Origin: Streptomyces griseocarneus
GTDB lineage: Bacteria > Actinomycetota > Actinomycetes > Streptomycetales > Streptomycetaceae
DNA length: 64,000 bases
Direction: 5' to 3'
NCBI GenBank assembly: GCA_003674045.1
Contig: PENC01000002.1
Span: forward strand, 620,001-684,000
Both the position numbers and the translations under genes were made by a program. Below are positions 1-8,804 of this stretch, in pieces (the first letter of the stretch is position 1; each line of letters starts with the position of its first letter). Below the pieces are notes generated by a model that saw nothing but the letters and a program-made list of their open reading frames with translations, searched no databases and had not been told where the DNA came from.

Positions 1-1028
1 GCGATGTTGGTGCCCGCGGCGAACTTCTGGTCGTCCTCGAAGGCGCGCAGGGCGGCGCGCTGGCCCGCGGCGTCGCCGTCGAAGGTGAAGATGACCTTCG
101 AGCGGGAGTTGTCCATCAGCAGCCTGCGGAGGATCTTGATGTGGTCGGCCGCGAAGGCGGTGCCGCAGGTGGCGATGGCCGTGGTGACCCCGGCGAGGTG
201 GCAGGCCATGACGTCGGTGTAGCCCTCGACGACGACGGCGCGGCCGCTCTTGGCGATCTCCTTCTTGGCGAGGTCGATGCCGTAGAGGACGTTCGACTTC
301 TTGTAGATCGGCGTCTCGGGGGTGTTGAGGTACTTGGGCCCGTTGTCGTCGTCGCGGAGCTTGCGGGCGCCGAAGCCGATGACCTCGCCGGTGAGGTCGC
401 GGATGGGCCACATCAGGCGGCCGCGGAAGCGGTCGATGGGGCGGCCGCCCCGGCTCTCCTGGGCGAGGCCGGAGAGGATCAGCTCCTTGTCGCTGAAGCC
501 CTTGCCGCGCAGGAAGCGGGTGAGGTGGTCCCAGCCGGCCGGGCTGTAGCCGACGCCGAAGTGCTGGGCGGCGGCCTGGTCGAAACCGCGGGCCGCGAGG
601 AAGGCCCGGCCGATCTCCGCCTCGGGGCCGTCGAGCTGCTCGGCGTAGAACTTCGCGGCGTGCTTGTGGGCCTCGACGAGGCGGATGCGCTCGCCCTGCT
701 GACGGCCCGGGGTGTAGCCGCCCTCCTCGTAGCGCAGGGTGATGCCCGCGAGGCCGGCGAGGCGCTCGATGGTCTCGGCGAAGGAGAGGTGGTCGATCTT
801 CATGACGAAGTCGACCGTGTCCCCGCCCTCCTGGCAGCCGAAGCAGTAGAAGAGCCCCTTGGCGGGGCTGACCTGGAAGGACGGGGACTTCTCGTCGTGG
901 AAGGGGCACAGGCCCTTGAGATTGCCACCGCCCGCGTTGCGCAGCTGGAGGTATTCGGACACGACGGAGTCGATCGGGACCGCGTCCCGTACCGCCTTCA
1001 CGTCGTCATCGTTGATCCTGCCTGCCAC
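1..1028 (-). CDS. dnaG: DNA primase DnaG (3' end beyond the window)
   Basis: DnaG synthesises the RNA primers for chromosome replication. Only about the first 342 codons are inside the window; the rest lies before position 1. The N-terminal CHC2 zinc ribbon is visible as CPFH (from residue 41) and CFGC (from residue 62). The primase core follows, and then the start of the TOPRIM domain with VVVEGYTDVM, whose acidic residue binds catalytic metal. The start is a GTG reading VAGRINDDDV, the usual start of actinobacterial DnaG. The gene lies downstream of the reductase and dGTPase genes on the same strand, and the dgt/dnaG neighbourhood is typical of Streptomyces. The identity is secure; only the C-terminal helicase-binding part cannot be inspected. 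Confidence 0.96.
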   Translation of the reverse strand, partial: MAGRINDDDVKAVRDAVPIDSVVSEYLQLRNAGGGNLKGLCPFHDEKSPSFQVSPAKGLFYCFGCQEGGDTVDFVMKIDHLSFAETIERLAGLAGITLRYEEGGYTPGRQQGERIRLVEAHKHAAKFYAEQLDGPEAEIGRAFLAARGFDQAAAQHFGVGYSPAGWDHLTRFLRGKGFSDKELILSGLAQESRGGRPIDRFRGRLMWPIRDLTGEVIGFGARKLRDDDNGPKYLNTPETPIYKKSNVLYGIDLAKKEIAKSGRAVVVEGYTDVMACHLAGVTTAIATCGTAFAADHIKILRRLLMDNSRSKVIFTFDGDAAGQRAALRAFEDDQKFAAGTNI

Positions 1029-1057
1029 GCGGGAATTCTACGGCGGCGCGGGGCGGG

Positions 1058-2326
1058 TCAGGACTGCGGGAGCAGGGATTCCAGCGGGACCGTGGGGTCG
1101 GCGAGGGCCTCGGGGTCCGGGGTGGCACCGGTACGGATGAGCTTCTGGAGGGTCTCGGTGACATCCCACACATTGACGTTCATGGCCGCGAGGAGCCTGC
1201 CCTCGGCCAGCCAGAAGGCGATGAACTCGCGCTTGCCGACGTCGCCGCGGCAGACGACCTGGTCGTACGAGCCGGGGGGCGCCCAGCCCGAGTACTCCAG
1301 ACCCACGTCGTACTGGTCGGAGAAGAAATAGGGCACCCGGTCGTAGGAGACCTCCTGCCCGAGCATGGCGCGGGCGGCGGCGGGCCCCTCGTTGAGGGCG
1401 TTGGCCCAGTGCTCGACGCGCAGCCGGGTGCCGAGCCAGGGGTGCTCGGCGGCCGCCACGTCCCCTGCGGCGTAGATGTCGGGGTCGGAGGTGCGCAGCG
1501 AGGCGTCGACGGCGATGCCGCCGCCGTCGGCGCGGTCGACGAGGGCGAGGCCCGCGGCCTCGGCGAGCGCGGTGCGCGGGGCGGCGCCGATGGCGGCGAG
1601 GACGTCGTGGGCGGGGTGCTCCTCGCCGTCGTCCGTGCGGGCGGCGAGGACCATGCCGTCCTGTCCGGTGATCTCGGTGAGCCGGGCGCCGAAGTGGAAG
1701 CGGACGCCGTGCTCGGCGTGCAGGTCGGTGAAGAGCTGGCCGAGCTCGGGGCCGAGGACGGTGTGCAGGGGCGTGGGCTCGGGCTCGACGACGGTCACCT
1801 CGGCACCGTAGGTGCGGGCGGCGGCGGCGACCTCCAGGCCGATCCAGCCCGCGCCGGCGATGACGAGATGGCCGTTGTCGCGGCCGAGGGAGGCGAGGAC
1901 GCCGCGCAGCCGCTCGGCGTGGGCGAGGCGCCGCAGGTGGTGGACGCCCGCGAGGCCGGTGCCGGGGATGTCGAGGCGGCGGGGCTCGGAGCCGGTGGCC
2001 AGCAGCAGCTTGTCGTAGTGGACGCGGGTGCCGTCGCCGAGGCGTACGGACTTGGCGGCGCGGTCGAGGTGGACGGCGGGCTGTCCGAGGTGGAGCTCGA
2101 TGTCGGCCTGCGCGTACCACTCGGGCTTGTGGACGAAGACGCTGTCGCGGTCCTCCTTGCCGGCGAGGTACCCCTTCGAGAGCGGCGGGCGCTCGTAGGG
2201 GTGGTCACGTTCGTCGCAGATGAGGATCACCCGGCCGGTGAAGCCCTCCGAGCGGAGGGTCTCGGCGGCCTTCGCCCCGGCCAGGCCCCCTCCGACGATG
2301 ACGAACGTCTGGTGTGCGTCGACCAC
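1058..2326 (-). CDS. FAD-dependent ferredoxin reductase-like NAD(P)H oxidoreductase
   Basis: This is a 422-residue flavoprotein of the rhodocoxin/putidaredoxin-reductase type, which moves electrons between NAD(P)H and a ferredoxin or similar acceptor. It has an N-terminal FAD-binding GGGLAG motif (about residues 12-17), a central NAD(P)-binding GAGWIGLEVA near residue 150, and the late FAD motif DIYAAGDVA. The C-terminal reductase tail ends in VPLESLLPQS. I chose the GTG at 2326 because GAGGAGG lies six bases upstream; a GTG at 2347 would place that ribosome site inside the gene. No ferredoxin or P450 gene is adjacent, so the electron partner is unknown. It is separated from dgt by about 160 bases. 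Confidence 0.9.
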   Translation of the reverse strand: MVDAHQTFVIVGGGLAGAKAAETLRSEGFTGRVILICDERDHPYERPPLSKGYLAGKEDRDSVFVHKPEWYAQADIELHLGQPAVHLDRAAKSVRLGDGTRVHYDKLLLATGSEPRRLDIPGTGLAGVHHLRRLAHAERLRGVLASLGRDNGHLVIAGAGWIGLEVAAAARTYGAEVTVVEPEPTPLHTVLGPELGQLFTDLHAEHGVRFHFGARLTEITGQDGMVLAARTDDGEEHPAHDVLAAIGAAPRTALAEAAGLALVDRADGGGIAVDASLRTSDPDIYAAGDVAAAEHPWLGTRLRVEHWANALNEGPAAARAMLGQEVSYDRVPYFFSDQYDVGLEYSGWAPPGSYDQVVCRGDVGKREFIAFWLAEGRLLAAMNVNVWDVTETLQKLIRTGATPDPEALADPTVPLESLLPQS

Positions 2327-2488
2327 TTGCTGCCTCCTCGCTGCCACGCAGTGCGTCTGCGCTACCGCCCCCGGTCGAGATCCCGTGCAGAGAGTGCCGC
2401 ACGGATTGTGCCGCCGGAAGAGGGTCTCCCCGGACGGGTCAGTACCCGCATGGTGTGGGGGAAGTTCTCGGATTGTGTGGACATTCGG

Positions 2489-3814
2489 TCACCCTTTTGC
2501 CACAGTCCCCGCCTCGGTGAGCCGGGCGCGCAGGGCGCGCGCGGAGGCGTCGGTCAGGGCGGCGATCTGGTCGACGACGGCGCGCAGCCGCCCCGCGTCG
2601 TCGTCGGCCGCGTCGAAGAGGGCGCGGAACTGCGGGTCGAGGCCGTCGGGGGCGCGGGCGACGAGCGCCTCGGCGAGCTCGGCGATGACGACGCGCTGGT
2701 CGGCGCGGAGCTTCTCCTGGTCCGCGCGCTGCATCACATAGCGGTCGGCGACGGCCTTGAGGACGGCGCACTCCAGCCGGGTGCCGTGCGGGACGACGAG
2801 CTGCGCGCGGTGGCGGGTCAGGCTGCCGGGGGCGTCGCCCCAGGCGGCGCGGGTGGCGGTCTCGGCGGCGAGGCAGAACCGGCCGATGAGCTGGCTGGTG
2901 GCGTCCTTGAGGCGGGCCTGGGCGACCGCGGAACCGTCGTAGCCGTGCGGCCACCACTCCTGGCACAGGAGGCGGTCGAGGGCCTCGGCGAGCTCCGCGG
3001 GGTCCGCGCCCGGCGCGTAGCGGTCGGCGGCCACGGCGAACACCTCGCGGCGCTCGGGCTGTGCGCGCAGGACGCGGGGGTCGAGGTGGCCGGCGTGCAG
3101 ACCGTCCTCCACGTCGTGCACGGAGTAGGCCACGTCGTCGGACCAGTCCATGATCTGGGCCTCGAAGCTGCGCCGCCCCTCGGGGGCGCCGTGGCGCAGC
3201 CAGGTGAAGACGGGCATGTCGTCCGCGTAGACACCGAACTTGCGGGAGGCGGGGTCGGTGGGGTGGCCGCCGCGCGGCCAGGGGTACTTGGTGGCGGCGT
3301 CGAGGGCGGCCCGGGTGAGGTTGAGCCCGACGCTGCACAGCTCGCCGCCGCGGGGGACGAAGCGCTTGGGTTCGAGCCGGGTGAGCAGGCGCAGCGACTG
3401 GGCGTTGCCCTCGAAGCCGCCGCAGGGCTCGGCCACCTCGTTGAGCGCCTGCTCGCCGTTGTGCCCGAACGGGGGGTGCCCGAGGTCGTGGGCGAGGCAC
3501 GCGACCTCGACGAGGTCGGGGTCGCAGCCGAGGGCCGCGCCGAGCTCCCGGCCCACCTGGGCGCACTCCAGGGAGTGGGTGAGCCGGGTGCGGGGGCTGG
3601 CGTCCCACATCCCGCCGCCGGCGCCGGGGGTGACGACCTGGGTCTTCCCGGCGAGGCGGCGCAGCGCGGCGGAGTGCAGGACGCGGGCCCGGTCGCGCTG
3701 GAAGGCGGTGCGCCCCGGGCGCTTGTCGGGCTCGGGCGCCCAGCGCTCCAGGTCCGCCGCGTCGTATCCGGCGATGCCGGACTTTTCCTCTGCTGTGCTC
3801 GCCTTGCCGTTCAT
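2489..3814 (-). CDS. dgt: Deoxyguanosinetriphosphate triphosphohydrolase (dGTPase)
   Basis: This 441-residue HD-domain enzyme hydrolyses dGTP to deoxyguanosine and triphosphate and so helps control dNTP pools. The metal-binding HD signature is complete: H80 in [10 protein letters not shown]109-D110 in [15 protein letters not shown], and a later Asp in [10 protein letters not shown]. The family motif [11 protein letters not shown] precedes them. The start ATG gives [10 protein letters not shown]; upstream in-frame starts exist but add a proline-rich stretch that is not typical of the family. The ribosome site is weak (GAGGT directly before ATG). The gene lies upstream of dnaG on the same strand, separated by the flavoprotein gene, so nucleotide and primer metabolism genes are grouped here. 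Confidence 0.94.
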   Translation of the reverse strand: MNGKASTAEEKSGIAGYDAADLERWAPEPDKRPGRTAFQRDRARVLHSAALRRLAGKTQVVTPGAGGGMWDASPRTRLTHSLECAQVGRELGAALGCDPDLVEVACLAHDLGHPPFGHNGEQALNEVAEPCGGFEGNAQSLRLLTRLEPKRFVPRGGELCSVGLNLTRAALDAATKYPWPRGGHPTDPASRKFGVYADDMPVFTWLRHGAPEGRRSFEAQIMDWSDDVAYSVHDVEDGLHAGHLDPRVLRAQPERREVFAVAADRYAPGADPAELAEALDRLLCQEWWPHGYDGSAVAQARLKDATSQLIGRFCLAAETATRAAWGDAPGSLTRHRAQLVVPHGTRLECAVLKAVADRYVMQRADQEKLRADQRVVIAELAEALVARAPDGLDPQFRALFDAADDDAGRLRAVVDQIAALTDASARALRARLTEAGTVAKG

Positions 3815-3918
3815 ACCTCGACGGTAGTGGGCGGGTGTGACAGCAGCGATGCCGGGAACCGGCCGGGCCGCCGCCGCGTTGATCACTCGGAACGGAAGGA
3901 ACGAACGGGGATACGGGG

Positions 3919-4602
3919 ATGGGGCGAAAGCTCGGGCTGCGGCTGCCGCGGACGAGGAAGGCCTGGCGGCGCGTGGTCTGGGCGGCGATGGCGGGCTGCC
4001 TGCTCGCGCTGGCCCCGATCACCTGGATCTACGCGTCGGCGACGCCGCGCGTGCGGCAGGTGTCCGACGCGCCGGAGGCCCCGGTGGCCATGGTCTTCGG
4101 CGCGGGCCTGTGGAGCGGCAAGCCGTCTCCGTACCTGGCCAACCGGCTGGACAAGGCGGCCGAGCTCTACAAGGCGGGCAAGGTCCGCGTGGTGCTGGTG
4201 ACCGGTGACAACAGCCGCGACGACTACGACGAGCCGGACGCGATGCGGGCCTATCTGACCCGGCACGGCGTCCCCGACGCCCGCATCGTCAGCGACTACG
4301 CGGGCTTCGACACCTGGGACTCCTGCACCCGCGCGGCCCGCGTCTTCGGCGTCCGCAAGGCGGTGCTGGTCAGCCAGGGCTTCCACATACGACGCGCGCT
4401 GGCGCTGTGCGGCGCGGCGGGGATCGACGCCCACGGCGTCGCCTCCGACGACTCCCACGGCCCCACGTGGTACGCCGGGGGCGCCCGCGAGATCTTCGCC
4501 TCGGGCAAGGCGGCGTTCGAGGCGACGGTCCGCCCGGGGCCGCGCTTCCTGGGGCCGCACGAGCCTGGGGTGACGCGAGCTCTGGCGGCCGAAGGCCGCT
4601 GA
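3919..4602 (+). CDS. SanA/YdcF-family (DUF218) membrane-anchored protein
   Basis: This is a 227-residue protein with one N-terminal membrane segment (about residues 20-40) followed by an extracytoplasmic DUF218 domain. The domain carries [37 protein letters not shown] and [13 protein letters not shown], the pattern of SanA. In enterobacteria SanA affects envelope barrier function and vancomycin exclusion at high temperature; its biochemical activity is not established. The start ATG gives [10 protein letters not shown] with a G-rich region upstream. It is transcribed divergently from dgt and ends before a hairpin and a copy of the dispersed repeat. The family assignment is good, but the function in this organism is only inferred. 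Confidence 0.85.
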   Translation: MGRKLGLRLPRTRKAWRRVVWAAMAGCLLALAPITWIYASATPRVRQVSDAPEAPVAMVFGAGLWSGKPSPYLANRLDKAAELYKAGKVRVVLVTGDNSRDDYDEPDAMRAYLTRHGVPDARIVSDYAGFDTWDSCTRAARVFGVRKAVLVSQGFHIRRALALCGAAGIDAHGVASDDSHGPTWYAGGAREIFASGKAAFEATVRPGPRFLGPHEPGVTRALAAEGR

Positions 4603-4625
4603 ACCGGGGAAGGTGACGGCGGGAT

Positions 4626-4642
4626 CCGGGGCGAAGCCCCGG
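4626..4642 (+). terminator. Hairpin downstream of the SanA-like gene
   Basis: CCGGGGC (4626-4632) pairs with GCCCCGG (4636-4642) around a gaa loop. It sits 24 bases after the stop codon and directly before a dispersed-repeat core. There is no T-run, which is usual for Streptomyces terminators. Confidence 0.6.
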
Positions 4643-4648
4643 CCTTGA

Positions 4649-4671
4649 GGGGCGCGGGGAACTGCGCGACC
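4649..4671 (+). repeat. Dispersed repeat core, copy 1
   Basis: This is a perfect copy of the core that includes gcgcggggaactgcgcgacc. The less conserved tail (cagcc...cccgcagccgcgc) runs to about 4734. It reads in the same direction as the gene just upstream (SanA-like) and starts 46 bases after its stop. Confidence 0.85.
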
Positions 4672-4747
4672 AGCCGGAGACGACCCGCAGCCGCGCACCG
4701 GGCCCGGGTGGCAACCCAGTAGGCGCCCGGCCAACCCCAGCGGAGCG

Positions 4748-5668
4748 CTACCGCTTCGGTTCGCGGGAATTTATCGCGTCCAGGTACAGCTTGAAGATCT
4801 CGTCGTCGTTGACCGGGCTGTAGGAGACGGAAGAGCCCGCGTCGCCGTCCGGGCCGCCTCCGTTGAGGCCGCCCAGCACCCCCACCAGGTCGCCGGTCTT
4901 CGTCTTCTCGTCGAAGTGGGTGAGCCAGGGGCTGCCCGACGTGCCGGAGAAGAAGCCGTCGCAGCGCATGGTCATCTGCCGGTGGCCGTCGAGTCTGCTG
5001 CTCATCGCCGTGCAGCGGATCGCCTGGTCGGCGGGGTCGTCGTCGGCGTCGGGGTAGCCGATGACGGTCACCCGGTTGGCGTAACCGGGGGTGCGGACGA
5101 GCCGGTTGGCGCCGGTGACGCGTTCGACCTGGCGGCCCAGGCTGTCCGGCTTGAGCGTGGCGAAGGCGAAGTCCAGGTCGGAGCCGTCACCCGTGTCGGT
5201 GCGCCGCGGGTCGGTGAAGACGCGGTCCACGGCCCACACCCCGTACGGCTGCTTGCTCGCGCCCGAGCGGTAGCCCGGCACGAAGGCCGCGTCGTCCCCG
5301 AAGGAGCAGTGCCCGGCGGTGACGATCAGATTGCCCTTGGGGCTGTGCACCACGCTCGCCGTGCAGTGGTGGTCCTTCATGTCCTCGCCGACGTAGAACA
5401 GCACCCCGACCGTGGGCACCCCGTCGAAGTGCCGCGCGCTGCCGGTGATGCGCTGGGCCGGGCTGCCCGCGTCGCGATCGGCGTCGTCCGCGGCGGAGTC
5501 GGCCGTCCGCGTGGGGCCCCAGAACCGCTGGGCCTCCTCGCTGGACCAGCTGCCGTCCCTGCCGTGGCCGCCGGCGCCCCTGGGCACCGCCGCCGCCAGT
5601 ACGACGACGTACAGTCCCGCGAGCACGGCCCGGAACCACCGGACCCGGCGCCATCGGGAGACATGCAC
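4748..5668 (-). CDS. Secreted trypsin-like serine protease
   Basis: This is a secreted chymotrypsin-fold (S1-type) protease. After a basic N-terminus and a hydrophobic signal segment (AVLAGLYVVVLAAAV), the catalytic triad is readable: His in LIVTAGHCSFG, Asp in SDLDFAFATL and Ser in GTSGSPWL. The pro-like region SSEEAQRFWGPTR suggests it is made as a zymogen. It resembles the glutamyl-endopeptidase/V8-like group more than digestive trypsins, but specificity cannot be read. I prefer the GTG at 5668 because GGGGG lies five bases upstream; a GTG at 5683 is also possible. It stands alone between the repeat and a TauE-type gene, with no inhibitor gene beside it. Confidence 0.85.
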   Translation of the reverse strand: MHVSRWRRVRWFRAVLAGLYVVVLAAAVPRGAGGHGRDGSWSSEEAQRFWGPTRTADSAADDADRDAGSPAQRITGSARHFDGVPTVGVLFYVGEDMKDHHCTASVVHSPKGNLIVTAGHCSFGDDAAFVPGYRSGASKQPYGVWAVDRVFTDPRRTDTGDGSDLDFAFATLKPDSLGRQVERVTGANRLVRTPGYANRVTVIGYPDADDDPADQAIRCTAMSSRLDGHRQMTMRCDGFFSGTSGSPWLTHFDEKTKTGDLVGVLGGLNGGGPDGDAGSSVSYSPVNDDEIFKLYLDAINSREPKR

Positions 5669-5897
5669 GTGAACCCCCACCACGTCAGGAAGGTAGTCGA
5701 CAGGCTAACCGCACCCACCGGGCACCGGGCCCCGCCGGACCGTTTTCCGTACCGTCCGATGACACACGATCCGGCGTAAGGTCAGCGTACGAACTGCCTG
5801 TGTGCCCGGTGTGCATTCGTCCTCCGGCGTGGCGTGGGCCCCGTACGGCTTCCCCGGCCGTCTTCCTCCCCTGTTCTCTGCCCCGTCCGGGCCGCCG

Positions 5898-6686
5898 TCA
5901 GCCGCCCCATTGGTCCCAGCCCAGCCGGCAGACGAGGGACACCACGACGACGACCAGCACGCCGCGTACGAAACCGCTGCCCCGCTTCAGGGCCATGCGG
6001 GCGCCCACGGCCCCGCCCGCGAGGTTGAAGACCGCCATCGGCACGGCCAGCCGCCAGATGACGGAGCCCTGGAGCGTGAAGGTGACCAGCGCGCCCACGT
6101 TGGTGCACACGTTGACGACCTTGGCCGTGCCGGAGGCCGTCACCAGGTCCATCCGGAGCACCGCTGCCAGCGCGAGCACCAGGAAGGTGCCGGTGCCGGG
6201 GCCTATGAGCCCGTCGTAGAAGCCGATGCCGAGCCCCGCCACGAGGATCGCGGCGAGCACGCGGCGCCGGCTCACCGGCGGGCCCGGGGCGGCGGCCTCC
6301 GTGCCGAAGGCGGGGCGCAGCAGCACGAAGGCGAGTACGGCCAGCAGGATGGCCATGATCAGGGGGCGGAGGACGGCGCTGTCGATGCCGGCGGCGAAGA
6401 ACGCGCCCGCCAGCGATCCGCCGAGGGCGGCGAGCCCGATCCGTACGGCCGTCCTCAGGTCCAGCACGCCGCGGCGGGCGTAGGCGACGGCCGCGGCGCC
6501 CGTGCCGCAGATGGCGACGGCCTTGTTGGTGCCGAGGACGTGGACGGGGGCGACGTGGGGCAGGCCGACGAGCAGGGCGGGGAGCTGCAGAAGCCCGCCC
6601 CCGCCGACGACCGCGTCGACCCAGCCCGCGGCCGCGGCGGCCGCGCACAGGGCCAGCAGCGTCGTCAACGGAATGTCAGAGGTCAC
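5898..6686 (-). CDS. TauE/SafE-family membrane exporter
   Basis: This is a 262-residue membrane protein of the TauE/SafE (sulfite/organosulfonate exporter) family. It has several hydrophobic segments in two similar halves. Typical motifs are GWVDAVVGGGGLLQLPALL in the first half and GFYDGLIGPGTGTFLVLAL in the second, the internal pseudo-repeat of the family. The GTG start gives VTSDIPLTTL; longer readings run into the divergent SDR gene and have no membrane character. Members export sulfite, sulfoacetate or similar anions, but the substrate cannot be inferred here and no sulfur gene is adjacent. It shares the 6687-6858 intergenic region with the SDR gene. Confidence 0.88.
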   Translation of the reverse strand: MTSDIPLTTLLALCAAAAAAGWVDAVVGGGGLLQLPALLVGLPHVAPVHVLGTNKAVAICGTGAAAVAYARRGVLDLRTAVRIGLAALGGSLAGAFFAAGIDSAVLRPLIMAILLAVLAFVLLRPAFGTEAAAPGPPVSRRRVLAAILVAGLGIGFYDGLIGPGTGTFLVLALAAVLRMDLVTASGTAKVVNVCTNVGALVTFTLQGSVIWRLAVPMAVFNLAGGAVGARMALKRGSGFVRGVLVVVVVSLVCRLGWDQWGG

Positions 6687-6858
6687 CGTGCGGATGGTAG
6701 TGGCGGTCCAAGGCACCGCCCGGGCCGGACGGGTGACGCGGTGACCGCGGAAACGGCCGTCGGCGCGGCCGTACGCCGTCGAGGCGAAAACCGGGCCGCG
6801 CGCCGCGCCTTCGCCTACCCTGGGTACTCCCCCTCGGACACCTCGGAGAGCGGCAGAC

Positions 6859-7770
6859 GTGGACGGCTGGTGCGCGCGCGACATCCCTGACCAGAGCGGC
6901 CGCACCGCGGTGGTGACCGGGGCCAACAGCGGCCTCGGCTACGTCACCGCGCGGGAGCTCGCGCGCCGGGGCGCGCGGGTGGTGCTGGGCTGCCGGGACG
7001 CGACGCGCGGCAAGGCCGCCGAGGAACGCGTCCGGGCCGAGGCCCCCGGCGCGGACGTCCTGTTCGCCCCGCTGGACCTCGCGGACCTCGCCTCCGTACG
7101 GGCCTTCGCGGAGAGCCTCCCCGCCGACCGGGTCGACCTGCTGGTCAACAACGCCGGGGTGATGGCGCTCCCCGAGCGGCGCACCGTCGACGGCTTCGAG
7201 ATGCAGTTCGGCACCAACCACCTCGGGCACTTCGCGCTGACGGGGCTGCTGCTGGAGCGGCTGCGGGAGGCCGGGCAGGGTGCGCGGGTCGTGAGTGTCT
7301 CCAGCAATCTGCACGTCCTGGGCACGGTCGACCCGCGCGACCCCAATATGGAGCACCGTTATCGCCGGTGGACGGCGTACGGCCGCTCGAAGAGCGCCAA
7401 TCTGCTCTTCGTCCACGAACTGTCCCGGCGGCTGGCCGCCGAGGGCTCCCCCGTCCTGGCCGCGGCCGCCCACCCCGGCTACGCGGCGACCAACCTCCAG
7501 ACGGCCGGTGCCCGCATGGACGAACGGGCCTGGCTGGAGCGGCTCTTCCAGTCCCTCAACCGCGTCGCCGCGACCAGCGCGGACGCGGGTGCGGTACCGA
7601 TGCTCTACGCGGCGACGGCTCCGGGTGTCCGGCCTGACGACTTCTTCGGCCCGGGGCGCCGCGGGCCTTCGCGCGCGTGGCGCGCGCCGTGGACCCGCGA
7701 CGACCGCGCGAGCGCGGGCCTGTGGTCGGCCTCGCAGCGTATGACGGGGGTCCGGTACGTCTGGCGCTGA
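6859..7770 (+). CDS. Short-chain dehydrogenase/reductase (SDR)
   Basis: This is a 303-residue NAD(P)-dependent oxidoreductase with a Rossmann fold. It has the cofactor-binding TGANSGLGYV (near residue 20), the structural NNAGVM, and the catalytic YGRSK (Tyr-x-x-x-Lys) after a Ser in VSVSSN. The sequence resembles the retinol dehydrogenase-like SDRs common in actinobacteria, whose substrates are mostly unknown. The GTG start follows GGAGAG at a good distance. The gene is single, divergent from the TauE exporter and followed by the 7.77-8.0 kb repeat cluster. Confidence 0.92.
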   Translation: MDGWCARDIPDQSGRTAVVTGANSGLGYVTARELARRGARVVLGCRDATRGKAAEERVRAEAPGADVLFAPLDLADLASVRAFAESLPADRVDLLVNNAGVMALPERRTVDGFEMQFGTNHLGHFALTGLLLERLREAGQGARVVSVSSNLHVLGTVDPRDPNMEHRYRRWTAYGRSKSANLLFVHELSRRLAAEGSPVLAAAAHPGYAATNLQTAGARMDERAWLERLFQSLNRVAATSADAGAVPMLYAATAPGVRPDDFFGPGRRGPSRAWRAPWTRDDRASAGLWSASQRMTGVRYVWR

Positions 7771-7831
7771 CCGGTTGCGCCTATTGGGCTGCCCCATAAA
7801 CTCGATTTGCGTCTGCGGGCCGTCTTGGGCT

Positions 7832-7854
7832 GGTCGCGCAGTTCCCCGCGCCCC
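7832..7854 (-). repeat. Dispersed repeat core, copy 2
   Basis: This is a perfect core on the minus strand. It lies about 150 bases downstream of the minus-strand PH-like gene that ends at 8006 and is oriented with it. Its variable tail continues towards 7780. Confidence 0.85.
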
Positions 7855-7882
7855 TGAAGGGGCGTGTCTTCCCCTTCACCTT

Positions 7883-7959
7883 CCCGTTTGTGGGCAGGCG
7901 TTCCGCACGGCTGGGGGTACCTCCCGGACGGAGTCTGGGGGAGGGTGGGCACAAACGGG
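7883..7959. repeat. Long-stem module, copy 1 (covarying ends)
   Basis: The ends CCCGTTTGTG (7883-7892) and CACAAACGGG (7950-7959) are perfect reverse complements. The interior is nearly identical to the copy at 15408-15482, with ggcaggcgttccgca at one end and gagtctgggggagggtgg at the other. The outer stem differs from that copy on both sides at once, as expected for a conserved RNA helix. Confidence 0.75.
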
Positions 7960-7986
7960 CCCACGGACCGCAACCGACCACGGGGT

Positions 7987-8005
7987 CCGGGGGCGAAGCC
8001 CCCGG
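7987..8005 (-). terminator. Hairpin abutting the stop of the PH-like gene
   Basis: CCGGGGGC (7987-7994) and GCCCCCGG (7998-8005) form a stem with a three-base loop. It ends directly at the stop codon of the minus-strand gene. The same stem follows ppdK and rnz. Confidence 0.65.
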
Positions 8006-8581
8006 TCATTCCAAGCCGGCCCGCTGAAGCAGCAGCTTCGCCCCTTCCCCGTCCACCCGCCGCCCCACCTGCGCCAGCACAGACGCCCCCTCCCGGAGGA
8101 GCCCACTGGAGCGCGCGCGCCGCGCCCCCGCGTCGAGGTAGTGCCAGAGCAGAGGGTTCGCCACGAGCACGGCCGGGTCGAGTTCGACGCGGTTGCCCCC
8201 GACGTCGCGCAGGATCAGCCGCGGCGTGATGCCGTCCGAGCGGCGGGCCAGCGTGAGCAGATCGGTGCTGACACGGTGCTCGCGCCAGAGGCCGCGCGTG
8301 GCGAGCCAGCCGTCGCCCGCGGTGACGCGGCGCGGCAGCAGTACGCCGACGAGGAGCGCGCCGAGCAGCGCCCAGCAACCGCCGCGGAAGCCGTCGAGGC
8401 CGCCCCGGGCGAGGTCGACGAGGGTGAGCAGGCCCGCGAGGCCGAGGCCCGAGAGCCAGGCGGAGCGGGCCTCGCCCCGCCAGGTGCGGTCGTGGGCGAG
8501 CACCTCGCCGCCCGGCGGAGCGGTCCCGACAAAAGCGAAACCACTCGATCCACCGGTCCGTACCCGCATCCTCACCCGCAT
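8006..8581 (-). CDS. Membrane protein with a PH-like domain (hypothetical)
   Basis: This is a 191-residue protein. A cytoplasmic start is followed by two adjacent hydrophobic segments (about residues 40-85). The C-terminal half contains WLATRGLWREHRVSTDLLTL and GNRVELDPAVL, the usual look of the bacterial PH domain proteins found in Streptomyces. Function is unknown; such proteins are membrane-associated and possibly involved in envelope organisation. I chose the ATG at 8581 because the upstream extension is only basic, low-complexity sequence. The gene is divergent from the potassium importer and shares an intergenic region of about 220 bases. The family call is tentative. Confidence 0.65.
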   Translation of the reverse strand: MRVRMRVRTGGSSGFAFVGTAPPGGEVLAHDRTWRGEARSAWLSGLGLAGLLTLVDLARGGLDGFRGGCWALLGALLVGVLLPRRVTAGDGWLATRGLWREHRVSTDLLTLARRSDGITPRLILRDVGGNRVELDPAVLVANPLLWHYLDAGARRARSSGLLREGASVLAQVGRRVDGEGAKLLLQRAGLE

Positions 8582-8688
8582 GGTCGTGACGGTAGGGCCG
8601 CGCGGCGCGCGAGTCCCGGACCGTTGACGGCGCGCTGATGCGCGTGGCGGCAACCCTGACGCGCTGCTGACACACCATCAGCCCCGCC

Positions 8689-8742
8689 CGTCAAGAACGC
8701 GTGAAGATCCGGCGAGGCGGCGACAAGACACCGACAAGATCG
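8689..8742 (+). promoter_or_regulatory. 11-bp direct repeats before kimA (probable OmpR-type operator)
   Basis: Two adjacent 11-base units, cgtcaagaacg and cgtgaagatcc (8689-8710), are followed after ten bases by two more, cgacaagacac and cgacaagatcg (8721-8742). All four fit CGWSAAGA. Tandem 11-bp direct repeats are the usual binding pattern of OmpR/PhoB-family response regulators. They lie 63-116 bases before the kimA start. Confidence 0.6.
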
Positions 8743-8804
8743 TGCGCGAACGCCGGAAGCCGGGCGCACGCTGGCCGTCCCACATCACGGAGGTACGACA
8801 AAAG

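Noticed and set aside
1409..4201. Very long plus-strand open frame opposite the reductase and dGTPase genes
   Set aside because: It is the complement of two genes with complete family motifs. Its translation is Gly/Ala/Val/Glu-rich with no motif, as expected from antisense of GC-rich genes.
8582..8804. c-di-AMP (ydaO) riboswitch before kimA
   Set aside because: I looked for the conserved GA-rich and pseudo-symmetric helices expected of that riboswitch and saw none; the region holds 11-bp direct repeats instead.
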